A DNA stretch of 64,000 nucleotides, taken from positions 62,001 to 126,000 of the forward strand of contig CBFHOH010000005.1 of assembly GCA_965657335.1 (NCBI GenBank), read 5' to 3'. Shown piece by piece: positions 7,875 through 15,749 of this stretch. Below the pieces are notes generated by a model. The model had not been told where the DNA came from. It saw nothing but the letters and a program-made list of their open reading frames with translations, and did no database searches. This stretch comes from UBA4582 sp965657335. Its GTDB lineage: Bacteria; Pseudomonadota; Gammaproteobacteria; Pseudomonadales; Azotimanducaceae. The translations under genes and the position numbers were made by a program. How positions within the stretch are numbered: position 1 is the first letter of the stretch; each line of letters opens with the position of its first letter.

Positions 7875-10082
7875 TTGGCTCGCAATCTGCTAATGCTTTT
7901 TTGTCTCGTCATTTCAGCGTGTGAAGACGCCAAGCATGAAGTATCGACCGTCATTGTAGAGCCCGAAGCTCCGGTAAAGCCCACCATACTGTCTTTGCAC
8001 GGTATAGACCGAGTAGATGATTACTACTGGCTTCGCGATGATTCGCGTTCTGATCCTGAAATGCTGAATCTTTTGCATCAGGAAAATGCTTACACCAGCG
8101 ACATGATGCAACACACCACCGCGTTGCAAGACCGTTTGTTCAATGAAATTGCACAGCGGCTTGCTGATAACAAAAAAACCGTTCCGGTTAAGAAAGGCAA
8201 CTTTGAGTACCATCAGGAGTACAGGGAGGGGGCGCAGTATCCCATCTATTTGCGTCGGCGTTTGCTGCCTGCACATCAACAAAGCGCTGAAGTAATTCTC
8301 GATGTAAATAAGCTGGCTGCAGGATATGAATACTTCAGTGTTGATAATTGGAGTGTCAGCCCGGACGAGGTAAAAATGGCTTATGTCGAAGATACTCTGA
8401 GCCGCAGGCAATACACCTTAAGAATAAAAAACTTAGAGACCGGCAAACTCCTTGAAGACGCTATCAAGAACGTCTCAACGAGTATTGCATGGTCTGGCGA
8501 TAGTAAATATTTGTTCTATGTCTCAAAGCATCCGCAAACGCTGTTACCCAACAGGGTGTTTCGCCATACCATTGGGACCAGCGTGGCCCAAGATGTGCTT
8601 GTTTACGAAGAAGAAGACCCTGAGTTCTATACGTCTGTCTATCAGACAAGATCGGAAGATTACATCGCGATCTCGTTGTCCAGCACAGACTCCTCGGAAA
8701 TCAGACTCATACCTGTGTCAACGCCGACTGAATCCCCGATCGTATTTCACGCGAGAGAAGCCGCTCACGAGTACAGAATTCGGCACATAGACAAAATGTT
8801 CTATATTTTGACCAACTGGCAGGCTAAGAATTTTAGGCTCATGAAAGTTCATGAAGACCTCATCGGTGACAAAAAGAACTGGGTCAATGTGTTAGCGCAC
8901 AGAGCGTCGACTCTCATTCAGGACGTCGAGGTCTTCGATCATTTCTTGGTCACTCAGGAAAGCTCCGATGGGCTGTCAACGTTGCGCGTTCAGTCGCGTG
9001 GCATGCGTCGTGACCTTGATGCTCCAGCTACCGATTCGCTTAAGACGACGGCTAATAAAAACATCGAGCCTGACGAATGGCTGGATACAACCATCGAGTT
9101 TCCGGATCCAACTTACGCAATTTTTCTCGCATCCAATCCAGACCCAGCGAGTAGCAAACTTCGTTATTTCTATTCGAGTCTGACGACACCTTCATCGGTT
9201 TACGAGTACGACATGTTGGATAACAGCAGCAAGTTGCTCAAACAAGATGAGGTGCTTGGTTCATTTGACGCAAAAAACTACGTTTCAAAGCGGGTATCTA
9301 TTCAGGCGCGTGATGGTACGCGCGTTCCGGTATCACTTGTCTACCGCAGGGATATGTGGCGACAGGGCGAAAACCCACTCTACCTCAACGCTTACGGTTC
9401 TTATGGTTACTCCTCTGATGCCAATTTCCAGTCACTGCGCCTGTCGCTTTTAAACCGGGGGGTCGTTTACGGCATCGTGCATGTCCGAGGAGGGGAAGAG
9501 CTGGGGCGGGAGTGGTACGAAGACGGCAAGTTGCTTAGAAAGAAAAATACTTTTCAAGATTTTATCGATGCAACTGATGCGCTTGTAGAGGCCGGTTATG
9601 GCGCGAAAGACAAAGTCATTGCTATGGGTGGATCAGCAGGAGGGCTTTTGATGGGTGTGATAGCAAACGAGGCTCCGGAAAAATATTTGGCGATTATTGC
9701 TCATGTACCTTTTGTTGATGTGATCACAACGATGAACGATCCAACGATACCGCTCACAACGGGAGAATATACTGAGTGGGGTGACCCGGCGGAAAAAACC
9801 TATTTTGACTACATGTTGTCGTACTCGCCTTATGATCAGGTCAAGGCGCAGGATTATCCTCATATGTTTGTGACAACTGGGCTTTACGACTCACAGGTGC
9901 AGTATTTTGAACCTGTAAAATGGGTCAGCAAACTCAGAAAAATGAAAACGGACGATAACAAATTGTTGTTGGATATTGATATGGAAAGTGGTCACAGCGG
10001 TGCTTCTGGACGTTATGAACGATATAAAACCGACGCGCTCGAGTACGCTTTTCTCCTGGATATATTGGGGCTCGACAGCTAG
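7875..10082 (+). CDS. Oligopeptidase B-like S9A serine peptidase, predicted lipoprotein
   Basis: A prolyl-oligopeptidase family protease most like oligopeptidase B (PtrB), which cleaves after basic residues in short peptides. The N-terminal half is the beta-propeller (IDRVDDYYWLRDD at its start is characteristic). The C-terminal alpha/beta-hydrolase domain has the nucleophile in GGSAGG (Ser587), Asp672 in GLYDSQV and His707 in ESGHSGAS, numbered from the start used here. The frame is open back to a GTG at 7743 with no ribosome site. I prefer the TTG at 7875, which gives MARNLLMLFCLVISAC, a short lipoprotein signal with lipobox ISAC. Lipidation would place this normally cytosolic enzyme at the envelope, as in some marine proteobacteria. 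The start remains uncertain. Confidence 0.85.
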   Translation: MARNLLMLFCLVISACEDAKHEVSTVIVEPEAPVKPTILSLHGIDRVDDYYWLRDDSRSDPEMLNLLHQENAYTSDMMQHTTALQDRLFNEIAQRLADNKKTVPVKKGNFEYHQEYREGAQYPIYLRRRLLPAHQQSAEVILDVNKLAAGYEYFSVDNWSVSPDEVKMAYVEDTLSRRQYTLRIKNLETGKLLEDAIKNVSTSIAWSGDSKYLFYVSKHPQTLLPNRVFRHTIGTSVAQDVLVYEEEDPEFYTSVYQTRSEDYIAISLSSTDSSEIRLIPVSTPTESPIVFHAREAAHEYRIRHIDKMFYILTNWQAKNFRLMKVHEDLIGDKKNWVNVLAHRASTLIQDVEVFDHFLVTQESSDGLSTLRVQSRGMRRDLDAPATDSLKTTANKNIEPDEWLDTTIEFPDPTYAIFLASNPDPASSKLRYFYSSLTTPSSVYEYDMLDNSSKLLKQDEVLGSFDAKNYVSKRVSIQARDGTRVPVSLVYRRDMWRQGENPLYLNAYGSYGYSSDANFQSLRLSLLNRGVVYGIVHVRGGEELGREWYEDGKLLRKKNTFQDFIDATDALVEAGYGAKDKVIAMGGSAGGLLMGVIANEAPEKYLAIIAHVPFVDVITTMNDPTIPLTTGEYTEWGDPAEKTYFDYMLSYSPYDQVKAQDYPHMFVTTGLYDSQVQYFEPVKWVSKLRKMKTDDNKLLLDIDMESGHSGASGRYERYKTDALEYAFLLDILGLDS

Positions 10083-10189
10083 TCCCCGGGTTTTCGCTGT
10101 AGAGCCGCTGCGAGCGTAACATGGGTAAACATTAACCACCTTAGCAAACGTTCCACAAAACTTCGTCTATAAAATCTATCGTTATATTC

Positions 10190-10576
10190 CTAGACACTTT
10201 GATTTGCGTCATGGCTTGTCAGCCGACGTAGTATCAGTAAGAGGCTGGCAACATAGCCAAAGATGAAAAGATTGGTGGTGCCAACATGATGTCGCTGTTC
10301 TGCGTCAATGATACGGTTTTGGGGTTTCTCGTTTTAGCTTGCAAAAATCCTGTTTTTCGACATTTTAGTCAAGTTTTTCTCGATAACTCGTGAATGTCTC
10401 TCGTCAAACCGCATCTCGGGTCCTACTAGTGAGACAAGTGTATAAAAAACCAGACTCTTCAATAAACCGACTACAAATATAATAGAGTTTTGCAAAAATA
10501 GCATGGCCTTGATGTGGTCAGTGTTTTCCGCCAAGTCTCGGACATCATGCAGCCAAGTGATAAAAAATAAATGGTA
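10190..10576 (-). pseudogene. Possible decayed membrane-protein gene
   Basis: Within the 573-base spacer between the peptidase and the fused gene at 10776, one minus-strand frame reads through two blocks separated by a single TAA at 10334-10336. The blocks are 10337-10576, containing WLHDVRDLAENTDHIKAM and a hydrophobic LQNSIIFVVGLLKSLVFY stretch, and 10193-10333, containing GTTNLFIFGYVASLLLILRR. There is no convincing start codon or ribosome site and I do not recognise a family. It may be a relic of a small membrane protein or a chance open frame. Nothing else is seen in this spacer. Confidence 0.2.
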
Positions 10577-10655
10577 CTAAAGTGATGGAGAAAACACTTC
10601 TTAAGAAGGAGGGCATTTTTGCCTTGTTTCACTCTCTGAGTTAAATCCTGAAAAT

Positions 10656-10775
10656 TCAAATATCCTCGATACAAGAAATGTCATCAGCGGTGTGCAGCTT
10701 TTGCGATGGTGAGTGATACCCAACCCCGCTTGCAATTAACGCCTGAAACTCGTTTGCCGTACCAATAGGTCGTCC
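10656..10775 (-). pseudogene. Stranded C-terminal tail of the CinA-like/nucleotidyltransferase fusion
   Basis: Directly after the TAA stop of the gene at 10776, the same frame stays open for 39 codons before a TGA at 10656. It begins GRPIGTANEFQALIASGVGY. In NadD-type nucleotidyltransferases the (I)SSTxIR motif is followed by a segment of the form GxPIxYLVPxxVxxYI. Here SSSDIRRKTS precedes the stop and GRPI follows it at the expected spacing. The tail therefore looks like the natural end of the protein, separated by a nonsense codon, a sequencing error or programmed readthrough. Confidence 0.5.
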
Positions 10776-11879
10776 TTAACTTGTTTTCCGACGTATGTCG
10801 CTAGAGGATTGGTCGACCCTGAATTCTGATTCAGGAATACCGACACTCAATGCGCGCAATTCGTCGGGAATCTTAAGTTCCCGCAAGGTGGTGAAGGCAC
10901 CTTGCACTTCCCGTCCGAAGACCAAAAACTCATGCTGCCTTTCCTTGAACACTCGAAGCGCAGCATCTCGAGATGCTTCGCTATTGTTGTAAAACGCTGG
11001 ATCAGCAATGCGGATAAGTGTGTCTGTGCCTACGATGAACTTACAACCAGGAAACAGGCTGGATTTTTGCAAGAAAGTGGGTGCATTTGTTAAGACATAG
11101 GCGCGTGGAGCAATGTCCCGGCATCTGCGATCAATTTCAATAAAATTTAAGGGATGCTTTTCTACGTTGGTCACTGATACCTCTAAGATGACATCGCAAT
11201 CATAATGTCTTTTAGCGCTATCGATAATTTGTTGATGCCCTTCATGAATCGGATTGAAAGCGCCAGGGAAAATGACGCGAGGTGGTTTGCTACTTTGCCA
11301 AGTTGATGACAGTTTTTCCGTGTGGAGCCCGGCCCAAAGCGGTTCGGCTTGTTGACTGTGTTTGTTGATGACATCGTTAGCTGTTAAATCTTTCAGGGAA
11401 ATCTCCATACCTGATGCCTCGGACATCAGCATGAGAATCAAATCACGGCAAAGTTGTTCCTCTTCAGGTCGAGACCTATCCTCCTGAAACTCAAGTGAAA
11501 CTGAGGTTGTGCTGTTGTAAGACTGAACGCTGACATGACAGCGGTTGGTACCTCGCCGCGTTCTGTCCGTAGCAATTGCTGCAGAACAACCCAATCCAAA
11601 TAGCGCGTCCACAGGCGAATCGGGCAGCAGTTTTTGACATCGGATAAATGCTGCCATTGCCATTGCCTGTGCAGTTTGGGCACTGCAAGCTTGATCAACT
11701 TTGCCCCCTACATATTGATGTAGAGAATTTGTGTCGTAAGGCACGGTGGCTTCAAGAAGTGTTTTTGAAGCACCCGGCACAGCAAGAATGGAAGAAATTG
11801 CGCTGCTTCCGCCACCGGTGACTGCCAGCACCCAATGTCCCGGAGATTGGTGGAGTTGGTGAACAATTTTTGTCGGCAT
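10776..11879 (-). CDS. CinA-like domain fused to a NadD-type cytidylyl/adenylyltransferase domain
   Basis: A 367-residue two-domain protein. Residues about 1-160 resemble the CinA C-terminal (PncC, nicotinamide-nucleotide amidase) domain, with VTGGGSSAISSIL near residue 19 and GLGCSAAIATDRTRRG near 96. Residues about 205-367 are a nucleotidyltransferase domain of the NadD/CoaD superfamily, with FPGAFNPIHEGHQQ (the HxGH-type motif) near 208 and SSSDIRR, the (I)SSTxIR counterpart, near the C-terminus. Both domain types act on NMN-like nucleotides, so a pyridine nucleotide salvage or repair role is plausible but inferred. The frame continues for 39 codons beyond the TAA at 10776 with family-like sequence, so the annotated C-terminus may be truncated. 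The gene stands alone. Confidence 0.7.
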   Translation of the reverse strand: MPTKIVHQLHQSPGHWVLAVTGGGSSAISSILAVPGASKTLLEATVPYDTNSLHQYVGGKVDQACSAQTAQAMAMAAFIRCQKLLPDSPVDALFGLGCSAAIATDRTRRGTNRCHVSVQSYNSTTSVSLEFQEDRSRPEEEQLCRDLILMLMSEASGMEISLKDLTANDVINKHSQQAEPLWAGLHTEKLSSTWQSSKPPRVIFPGAFNPIHEGHQQIIDSAKRHYDCDVILEVSVTNVEKHPLNFIEIDRRCRDIAPRAYVLTNAPTFLQKSSLFPGCKFIVGTDTLIRIADPAFYNNSEASRDAALRVFKERQHEFLVFGREVQGAFTTLRELKIPDELRALSVGIPESEFRVDQSSSDIRRKTS

Positions 11880-12017
11880 TACAGTGGCCTAGCTAAAAGC
11901 GATTTGTGAACGAAAGAGAACAATGAGTCTATCAAACAGCAAAAGGAGATGCCTGTTTAGTCGCGACGGCATGTTGAATAACCGTGTAAGCGAGCGATCT
12001 TATATTGTAAATATTTT

Positions 12018-12087
12018 TTGATCTGCTGCTTGGGGGTAAAAATCGGTACAATAACCCCAATGCGCGCTCTCCCTCGTTAAGAGAGCG
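12018..12087 (+). promoter_or_regulatory. Probable promoter with two overlapping inverted repeats
   Basis: Upstream of the gene at 12120 a TACAAT box (12047-12052) sits inside an inverted repeat TTGGGG (12030-12035) / CCCCAA (12055-12060). A second stem, CGCTCTC (12065-12071) / GAGAGCG (12081-12087), follows in the likely 5' leader. No convincing -35 is seen at the usual spacing. The first repeat could be an operator and the second a leader hairpin. Confidence 0.35.
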
Positions 12088-12119
12088 TATATCCGACTTT
12101 TTAGCTAAGAAATTTCACA

Positions 12120-12710
12120 ATGAATAGAACTTTTATACCCTATCTGCTTGTTCTAACGCTTAGCTGTTCCCTGAGCAATGTGCTCGGTGCCAGTGAACCG
12201 CCAGTGCCAACTCTGACACCTGAGGAGCTTGAGAATTACCAGTTTGCCTCGCCTCCTGACAGCGATAAGGAGATTATCAAAGCGCTCAACGTTGGCCAAA
12301 TAGAGATAATGAATGCTCAACGCCGTGCCGTGCGTGAACTATTCATTCGCAAGTTAGGCATTTTGTCGCTCAAAGGTGATAAAAGAGATCTGCCAATTCT
12401 TCAGCAATTGGTCGATAGGCGTTTAGTTCACAAGCGTGAAGTTAAAGAGTGGCAGGCGATTGGGGTATATTTTGGCGATATTCTTGTCAGTGAATTTGGG
12501 TTACATTGGGTCGTATACGAAGATAAGCTTGGCACCAGCAAAGTGTTGCGGTGGCGGTCGACGGAAAATTACGTGTTTCCAGTGACCTTGTTTTCCAAAA
12601 GAAATCAATTTGACGAAAAAATTGTGATGGAAGATATCTATCGTAAGCTTGAAGGGGAAATAGAGCGATTCAAACGTGCCGCTTTGCTTTCACCCGTAAG
12701 AGATACATAA
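12120..12710 (+). CDS. Exported DUF3806-like protein of unknown function
   Basis: A 196-residue protein with a signal peptide: MNRTFIPYLLVLTLSCSLSN followed by VLGASEPP, with probable cleavage after LGA. It could alternatively be read as a lipoprotein at Cys16, but SCS is a poor lipobox. The C-terminal half, from about residue 117, reads WQAIGVYFGDILVSEFG then LHWVVYEDKLGTSKVLRW, a pattern I associate tentatively with DUF3806. No function is known for that domain. The gene is monocistronic or weakly linked to the symporter 57 bases downstream. Confidence 0.6.
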   Translation: MNRTFIPYLLVLTLSCSLSNVLGASEPPVPTLTPEELENYQFASPPDSDKEIIKALNVGQIEIMNAQRRAVRELFIRKLGILSLKGDKRDLPILQQLVDRRLVHKREVKEWQAIGVYFGDILVSEFGLHWVVYEDKLGTSKVLRWRSTENYVFPVTLFSKRNQFDEKIVMEDIYRKLEGEIERFKRAALLSPVRDT

Positions 12711-12767
12711 ATAAGGCGTTAGAAAAGTTAACCAAATTCAATCAATAAAAAGAAAGTTGGAGTTGCC

Positions 12768-14138
12768 TTGCAAACTGAATCAGTAGGGATCGGTTGGTCG
12801 TCTAGACTTATTTTTTTAATGGCGGCAGTTGGTGCGTCAGTGGGACTCGGAAACATCTGGAAGTTTCCCTATGTGACCGGAGCCAATGGTGGTGGCGCAT
12901 TTGTCACGGTATATTTTCTAGCCGCTATTTTGGTGGCGATTCCGATTCTTATCGCTGAATTGATGATTGGTCGCAGAGGGCGACTCAGTCCACCAACAGC
13001 GATGGCAAAACTTGCGGCTGCCACCGGTAGTAGCCAAGGCTGGACGATCGTCGCTTGGTTTGGCGTTATCGCAGGATTTCTGATTCTTTCTTACTATAGT
13101 GTTATCGGCGGGTGGATGCTGGCCTATATACCGAAGGCGGCTGCCGGCGATTTTGCTGGCTTACTTCCGTCTCAAGCTGAAGCAACATTTGCCTCGCTAC
13201 TGGCCGATCCTGTGACGTTGACACTTTGGCATACGGGGTTCATTGCTGGCACAACCTTTATTATTGCCCGTGGCATTGAAGGCGGCATTGAGGCTGCGGT
13301 TAAGGTGCTCATGCCGCTATTGTTCGTGATGCTGCTGGGCATGATCGTTTATGCCCTTTTGCGCGGCGATATGGCTGCCGCCATAAACTTTATGTTTAGC
13401 ACGGATTTTAGTTTGATCACGCCGCAAGTGTTGCTGATAGCAGTGGGTCAGGCTTTCTTTTCTCTCGGCGTTGGCATGGCCATCATGATGACTTACGGGG
13501 CTTACCTGACGAACGATATTTCTCTTCCTAGATCGGCTGTGATTATTGCCCTGGCTGACACCGGCGTCGCTATTCTCGCAGGCCTTGCTATCTTCCCCTT
13601 GGTTTTCGTTAACAATCTTGATCCGACTGATGGGGCAGGTTTGCTGTTGGTGACGCTACCCATCGCATTTGGCCAAATGGAGGGCGGTGCGATACTTGGC
13701 ACTGTGTTCTTTTCTCTTGTGGTTTTTGCAGCCGTCACTTCGGCGATTGCCATTCTCGAGCCTATCGTTTCATTCAGTATCGACAGGTTAAAGATGAGCA
13801 GGGTGCAGGCAGCAATGTGTTGGGGCGGTATCGCATGGTTTGTCGGACTTGCCAGCGTTTTTTCGTTTAATAGTTTAAGCGATTTTTACCCGCTGGCTTT
13901 TGTGAGCGCATGGGAAACCAAAACCATGTTTGATCTCATCGATCATTTTACCGCTAACCTCATGTTGCCTTTGGCTGGGGCGGGAGCGGCACTTTTTGTC
14001 GGTTGGTGTATTCCTTATGACTCAATCAAGGAGGAGCTTGCCGGCACACCCACATTCTTGCTGCAGACTTGGATATTTTTACTACGTTTTGTCGTGCCAA
14101 TTAGTCTGTTGTTCTTGGTCGGTGCAGGTATTGTTTGA
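12768..14138 (+). CDS. SNF-family sodium-dependent transporter
   Basis: A 456-residue neurotransmitter:sodium symporter family protein, the LeuT-like group that imports amino acids or amines with Na+. It begins with the family TM1 pattern SSRLIFLMAAVGASVGLGNIWKFPY (visible as GASVGLGNIWKFPY at about residue 22), which holds the Na+ and substrate site, and has about eleven hydrophobic segments. The start is a TTG at 12768 with GGAG five bases upstream; no ATG lies before TM1. The short C-terminus is usual for bacterial members. Substrate cannot be assigned. It lies 57 bases after the DUF3806-like gene, so co-transcription is possible. Confidence 0.9.
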   Translation: MQTESVGIGWSSRLIFLMAAVGASVGLGNIWKFPYVTGANGGGAFVTVYFLAAILVAIPILIAELMIGRRGRLSPPTAMAKLAAATGSSQGWTIVAWFGVIAGFLILSYYSVIGGWMLAYIPKAAAGDFAGLLPSQAEATFASLLADPVTLTLWHTGFIAGTTFIIARGIEGGIEAAVKVLMPLLFVMLLGMIVYALLRGDMAAAINFMFSTDFSLITPQVLLIAVGQAFFSLGVGMAIMMTYGAYLTNDISLPRSAVIIALADTGVAILAGLAIFPLVFVNNLDPTDGAGLLLVTLPIAFGQMEGGAILGTVFFSLVVFAAVTSAIAILEPIVSFSIDRLKMSRVQAAMCWGGIAWFVGLASVFSFNSLSDFYPLAFVSAWETKTMFDLIDHFTANLMLPLAGAGAALFVGWCIPYDSIKEELAGTPTFLLQTWIFLLRFVVPISLLFLVGAGIV

Positions 14139-14281
14139 TGAGATCCAGTCTGCAAAGATCCAGAGATTTTGGGGCGGTTCGACGATGTTAACGCGTTGAT
14201 GATCAGTGAGTGCGTGATCTGCAAACATTAAGTGCTGGTGAGGCAGTTTTTCTGTCTACAATATCGGTGGTAATCGACGAG

Positions 14282-15256
14282 CTACGTCACGGATTGATAT
14301 AGCGCGTAAGCTGCAGCGATATCCTGAACGGCGTTCCCCAAAGATTTGTAAAGGGTAATCTCTGAACTTGAGGATCTTCCCGGCTTTGTACCAAGATAAA
14401 CTTCCGCAATATCACCTTTGATATGGTCAACCTCGAGTTCACCCTCAGCGATGGGTATCGCGATGTCACCGGCTTCTTTAAGCGCCATTTCAGTATCCTC
14501 TAAAAAAACTGAAGCACGCTGTATGGTCGCTGTATCAACTTCCCGCATATCAGGACTGTGTGCACCGACGAGATTGAGATGGCACCCCGGCGCGAGCCAC
14601 TCAGCATAAATGACAGGGTCGCAGCTACTGGTCACGGTACAAATGATTTCGGCGTCCGCCGCTGCCTTCTGCGGAGAGTTCTCAACGTGACATTCAATGC
14701 CAAATAGCGCTCGGGTTTCTTCTGCGAGCTGCAACGCGCTGTTTGCGTTGCGGGAGTAAATGCTGATGGTCTCGATTGCCCGAACCTGCATCATGGCATT
14801 AATGTGTGACTTTGCCTGTACGCCAGAGCCAATAATGGCTAGAGATTTTGCACTCTGCCGCGCAAGCGAATGGGTAGCGGCAGCGCTAGCTGCGGCGGTC
14901 CTAATAGCGGTCACAGATGCAGCGTCGATAGTTGCCAGTGGCGAACCCGTGTTTACATCAAATAGTATAATGATGCCCTGTATGACGGGGATGTCACTCG
15001 AGGCATTTGTCGGGTATAGCGTCAATATTTTCGTGCCGACAATCTCGGCATTCGCAGCTGGCATGATAAGTAATTGGCTGTCATTCGCTAGTTGGACAAA
15101 ATTGCGAGCCGGGCAATGTGCGTTTTGTGAATACTGATCAATTTGAGCTTGCCTCATGATGGCAATACACTTTGCCATATCAAGCTTTGCACCGACCGTT
15201 TCAGAATCTATGTTCAGGATACTTCTATCGTTGGAAATTCGGGAATTAATGGACAT
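14282..15256 (-). CDS. Ornithine cyclodeaminase / mu-crystallin family protein
   Basis: A 324-residue NAD(P)-binding protein of the OCD/mu-crystallin family, which includes ornithine cyclodeaminase, alanine dehydrogenase (archaeal type), ketimine reductases and related imine reductases. The Rossmann segment is SLAIIGSGVQAKSHINAM at about residue 136. The preceding TGSPLATIDAASVTAIRTAA and the later LNLVGAHSPDMREVD are standard family motifs. The ATG at 15256 (MSINSR) is chosen over one 21 bases upstream because AAAGG lies seven bases before it. Specific chemistry cannot be assigned from motifs alone. Confidence 0.85.
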   Translation of the reverse strand: MSINSRISNDRSILNIDSETVGAKLDMAKCIAIMRQAQIDQYSQNAHCPARNFVQLANDSQLLIMPAANAEIVGTKILTLYPTNASSDIPVIQGIIILFDVNTGSPLATIDAASVTAIRTAAASAAATHSLARQSAKSLAIIGSGVQAKSHINAMMQVRAIETISIYSRNANSALQLAEETRALFGIECHVENSPQKAAADAEIICTVTSSCDPVIYAEWLAPGCHLNLVGAHSPDMREVDTATIQRASVFLEDTEMALKEAGDIAIPIAEGELEVDHIKGDIAEVYLGTKPGRSSSSEITLYKSLGNAVQDIAAAYALYQSVT

Positions 15257-15353
15257 GTCCACACCTTTGGAGATCATGAAGCGCTAATAGTGCTCTCTTC
15301 GCCGTTTAATATGAAATAAATCATAGGCTTGGAGAAAACATTTGTTATTTAGA

Positions 15354-15383
15354 TTCACATGTTAGGCCGATACACGCTAGAAT
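15354..15383 (+). promoter_or_regulatory. Sigma70-type promoter for the 57-residue membrane protein gene
   Basis: TTCACA (15354-15359) and TAGAAT (15378-15383) are separated by 18 bases; each hexamer matches the consensus at five of six positions. Transcription would start near 15390, about 80 bases before the small gene. Confidence 0.5.
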
Positions 15384-15392
15384 GCCGCCGGC

Positions 15393-15412
15393 GCTGCGTA
15401 CAATGACGCAGC
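15393..15412 (+). promoter_or_regulatory. 5' leader hairpin
   Basis: A perfect seven-base stem GCTGCGT/ACGCAGC with loop ACAATG lies just after the predicted transcription start of the small gene. It could stabilise the mRNA or regulate translation. Confidence 0.45.
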
Positions 15413-15470
15413 TTAATATTTTCACAAGCTACCACTTGCATTTATTAGTCATAAGAAGGGCACAGTCAAA

Positions 15471-15644
15471 ATGATTTCGAAAGCGATCTTGGGCACATTA
15501 AAGTTTGTATTCGTTGACTCTACGGTCAACATCCTCGGTAACCTGTTCGAGCAACCTCTTATTATGTGGGCTTTCATCGGTTGGGGTTGGTTATCAATTT
15601 TGGCGATGATTACTGGTTTAGTAACACAAATCCCAAATCTTTAG
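15471..15644 (+). CDS. Small single-span membrane protein (57 residues), unknown function
   Basis: The ATG at 15471 is preceded by AGAAGGG ten bases upstream. The product begins MISKAILGTLKFVFVDSTVN and contains one strongly hydrophobic span, roughly residues 29-53 (PLIMWAFIGWGWLSILAMI and following). It ends in QIPNL. An amphipathic first half carrying two lysines precedes the span. Promoter, leader hairpin, ribosome site and a downstream perfect hairpin make it look like a self-contained transcription unit rather than a chance frame. I do not recognise a family. Such short inner-membrane proteins often modulate a larger complex or respond to stress, but no role is assigned here. Confidence 0.6.
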   Translation: MISKAILGTLKFVFVDSTVNILGNLFEQPLIMWAFIGWGWLSILAMITGLVTQIPNL

Positions 15645-15702
15645 TATTCCCTCCGTCAGACACGGCCTGTTCCCGAAAGCAGACACTGACGGGTCGTAAT
15701 TT

Positions 15703-15727
15703 GCATACGGGTCTTAAGCCCGTATGC
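15703..15727. terminator. Perfect hairpin between convergent genes
   Basis: GCATACGGG and CCCGTATGC form a perfect nine-base stem with a seven-base loop TCTTAAG. It lies between the small membrane protein gene and the end of leuB. No T tract follows on either strand, so it is an atypical bidirectional terminator or an RNA-stabilising hairpin. Confidence 0.5.
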
Positions 15728-15749
15728 ACAACGTTGGCGAAGCGCCGAT

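Noticed and set aside
7914..8411. 165-residue antisense frame inside the peptidase gene
   Set aside because: Shadow of the strongly conserved S9 peptidase coding sequence.
10083..10775. Recoding of TAA in this organism, to explain two frames continuing past TAA
   Set aside because: TAA ends many intact genes in the window (for example those at 15750-16856 on minus and 53051-55090 on plus use normal stops), so general reassignment is excluded. Local mutation or error is simpler.
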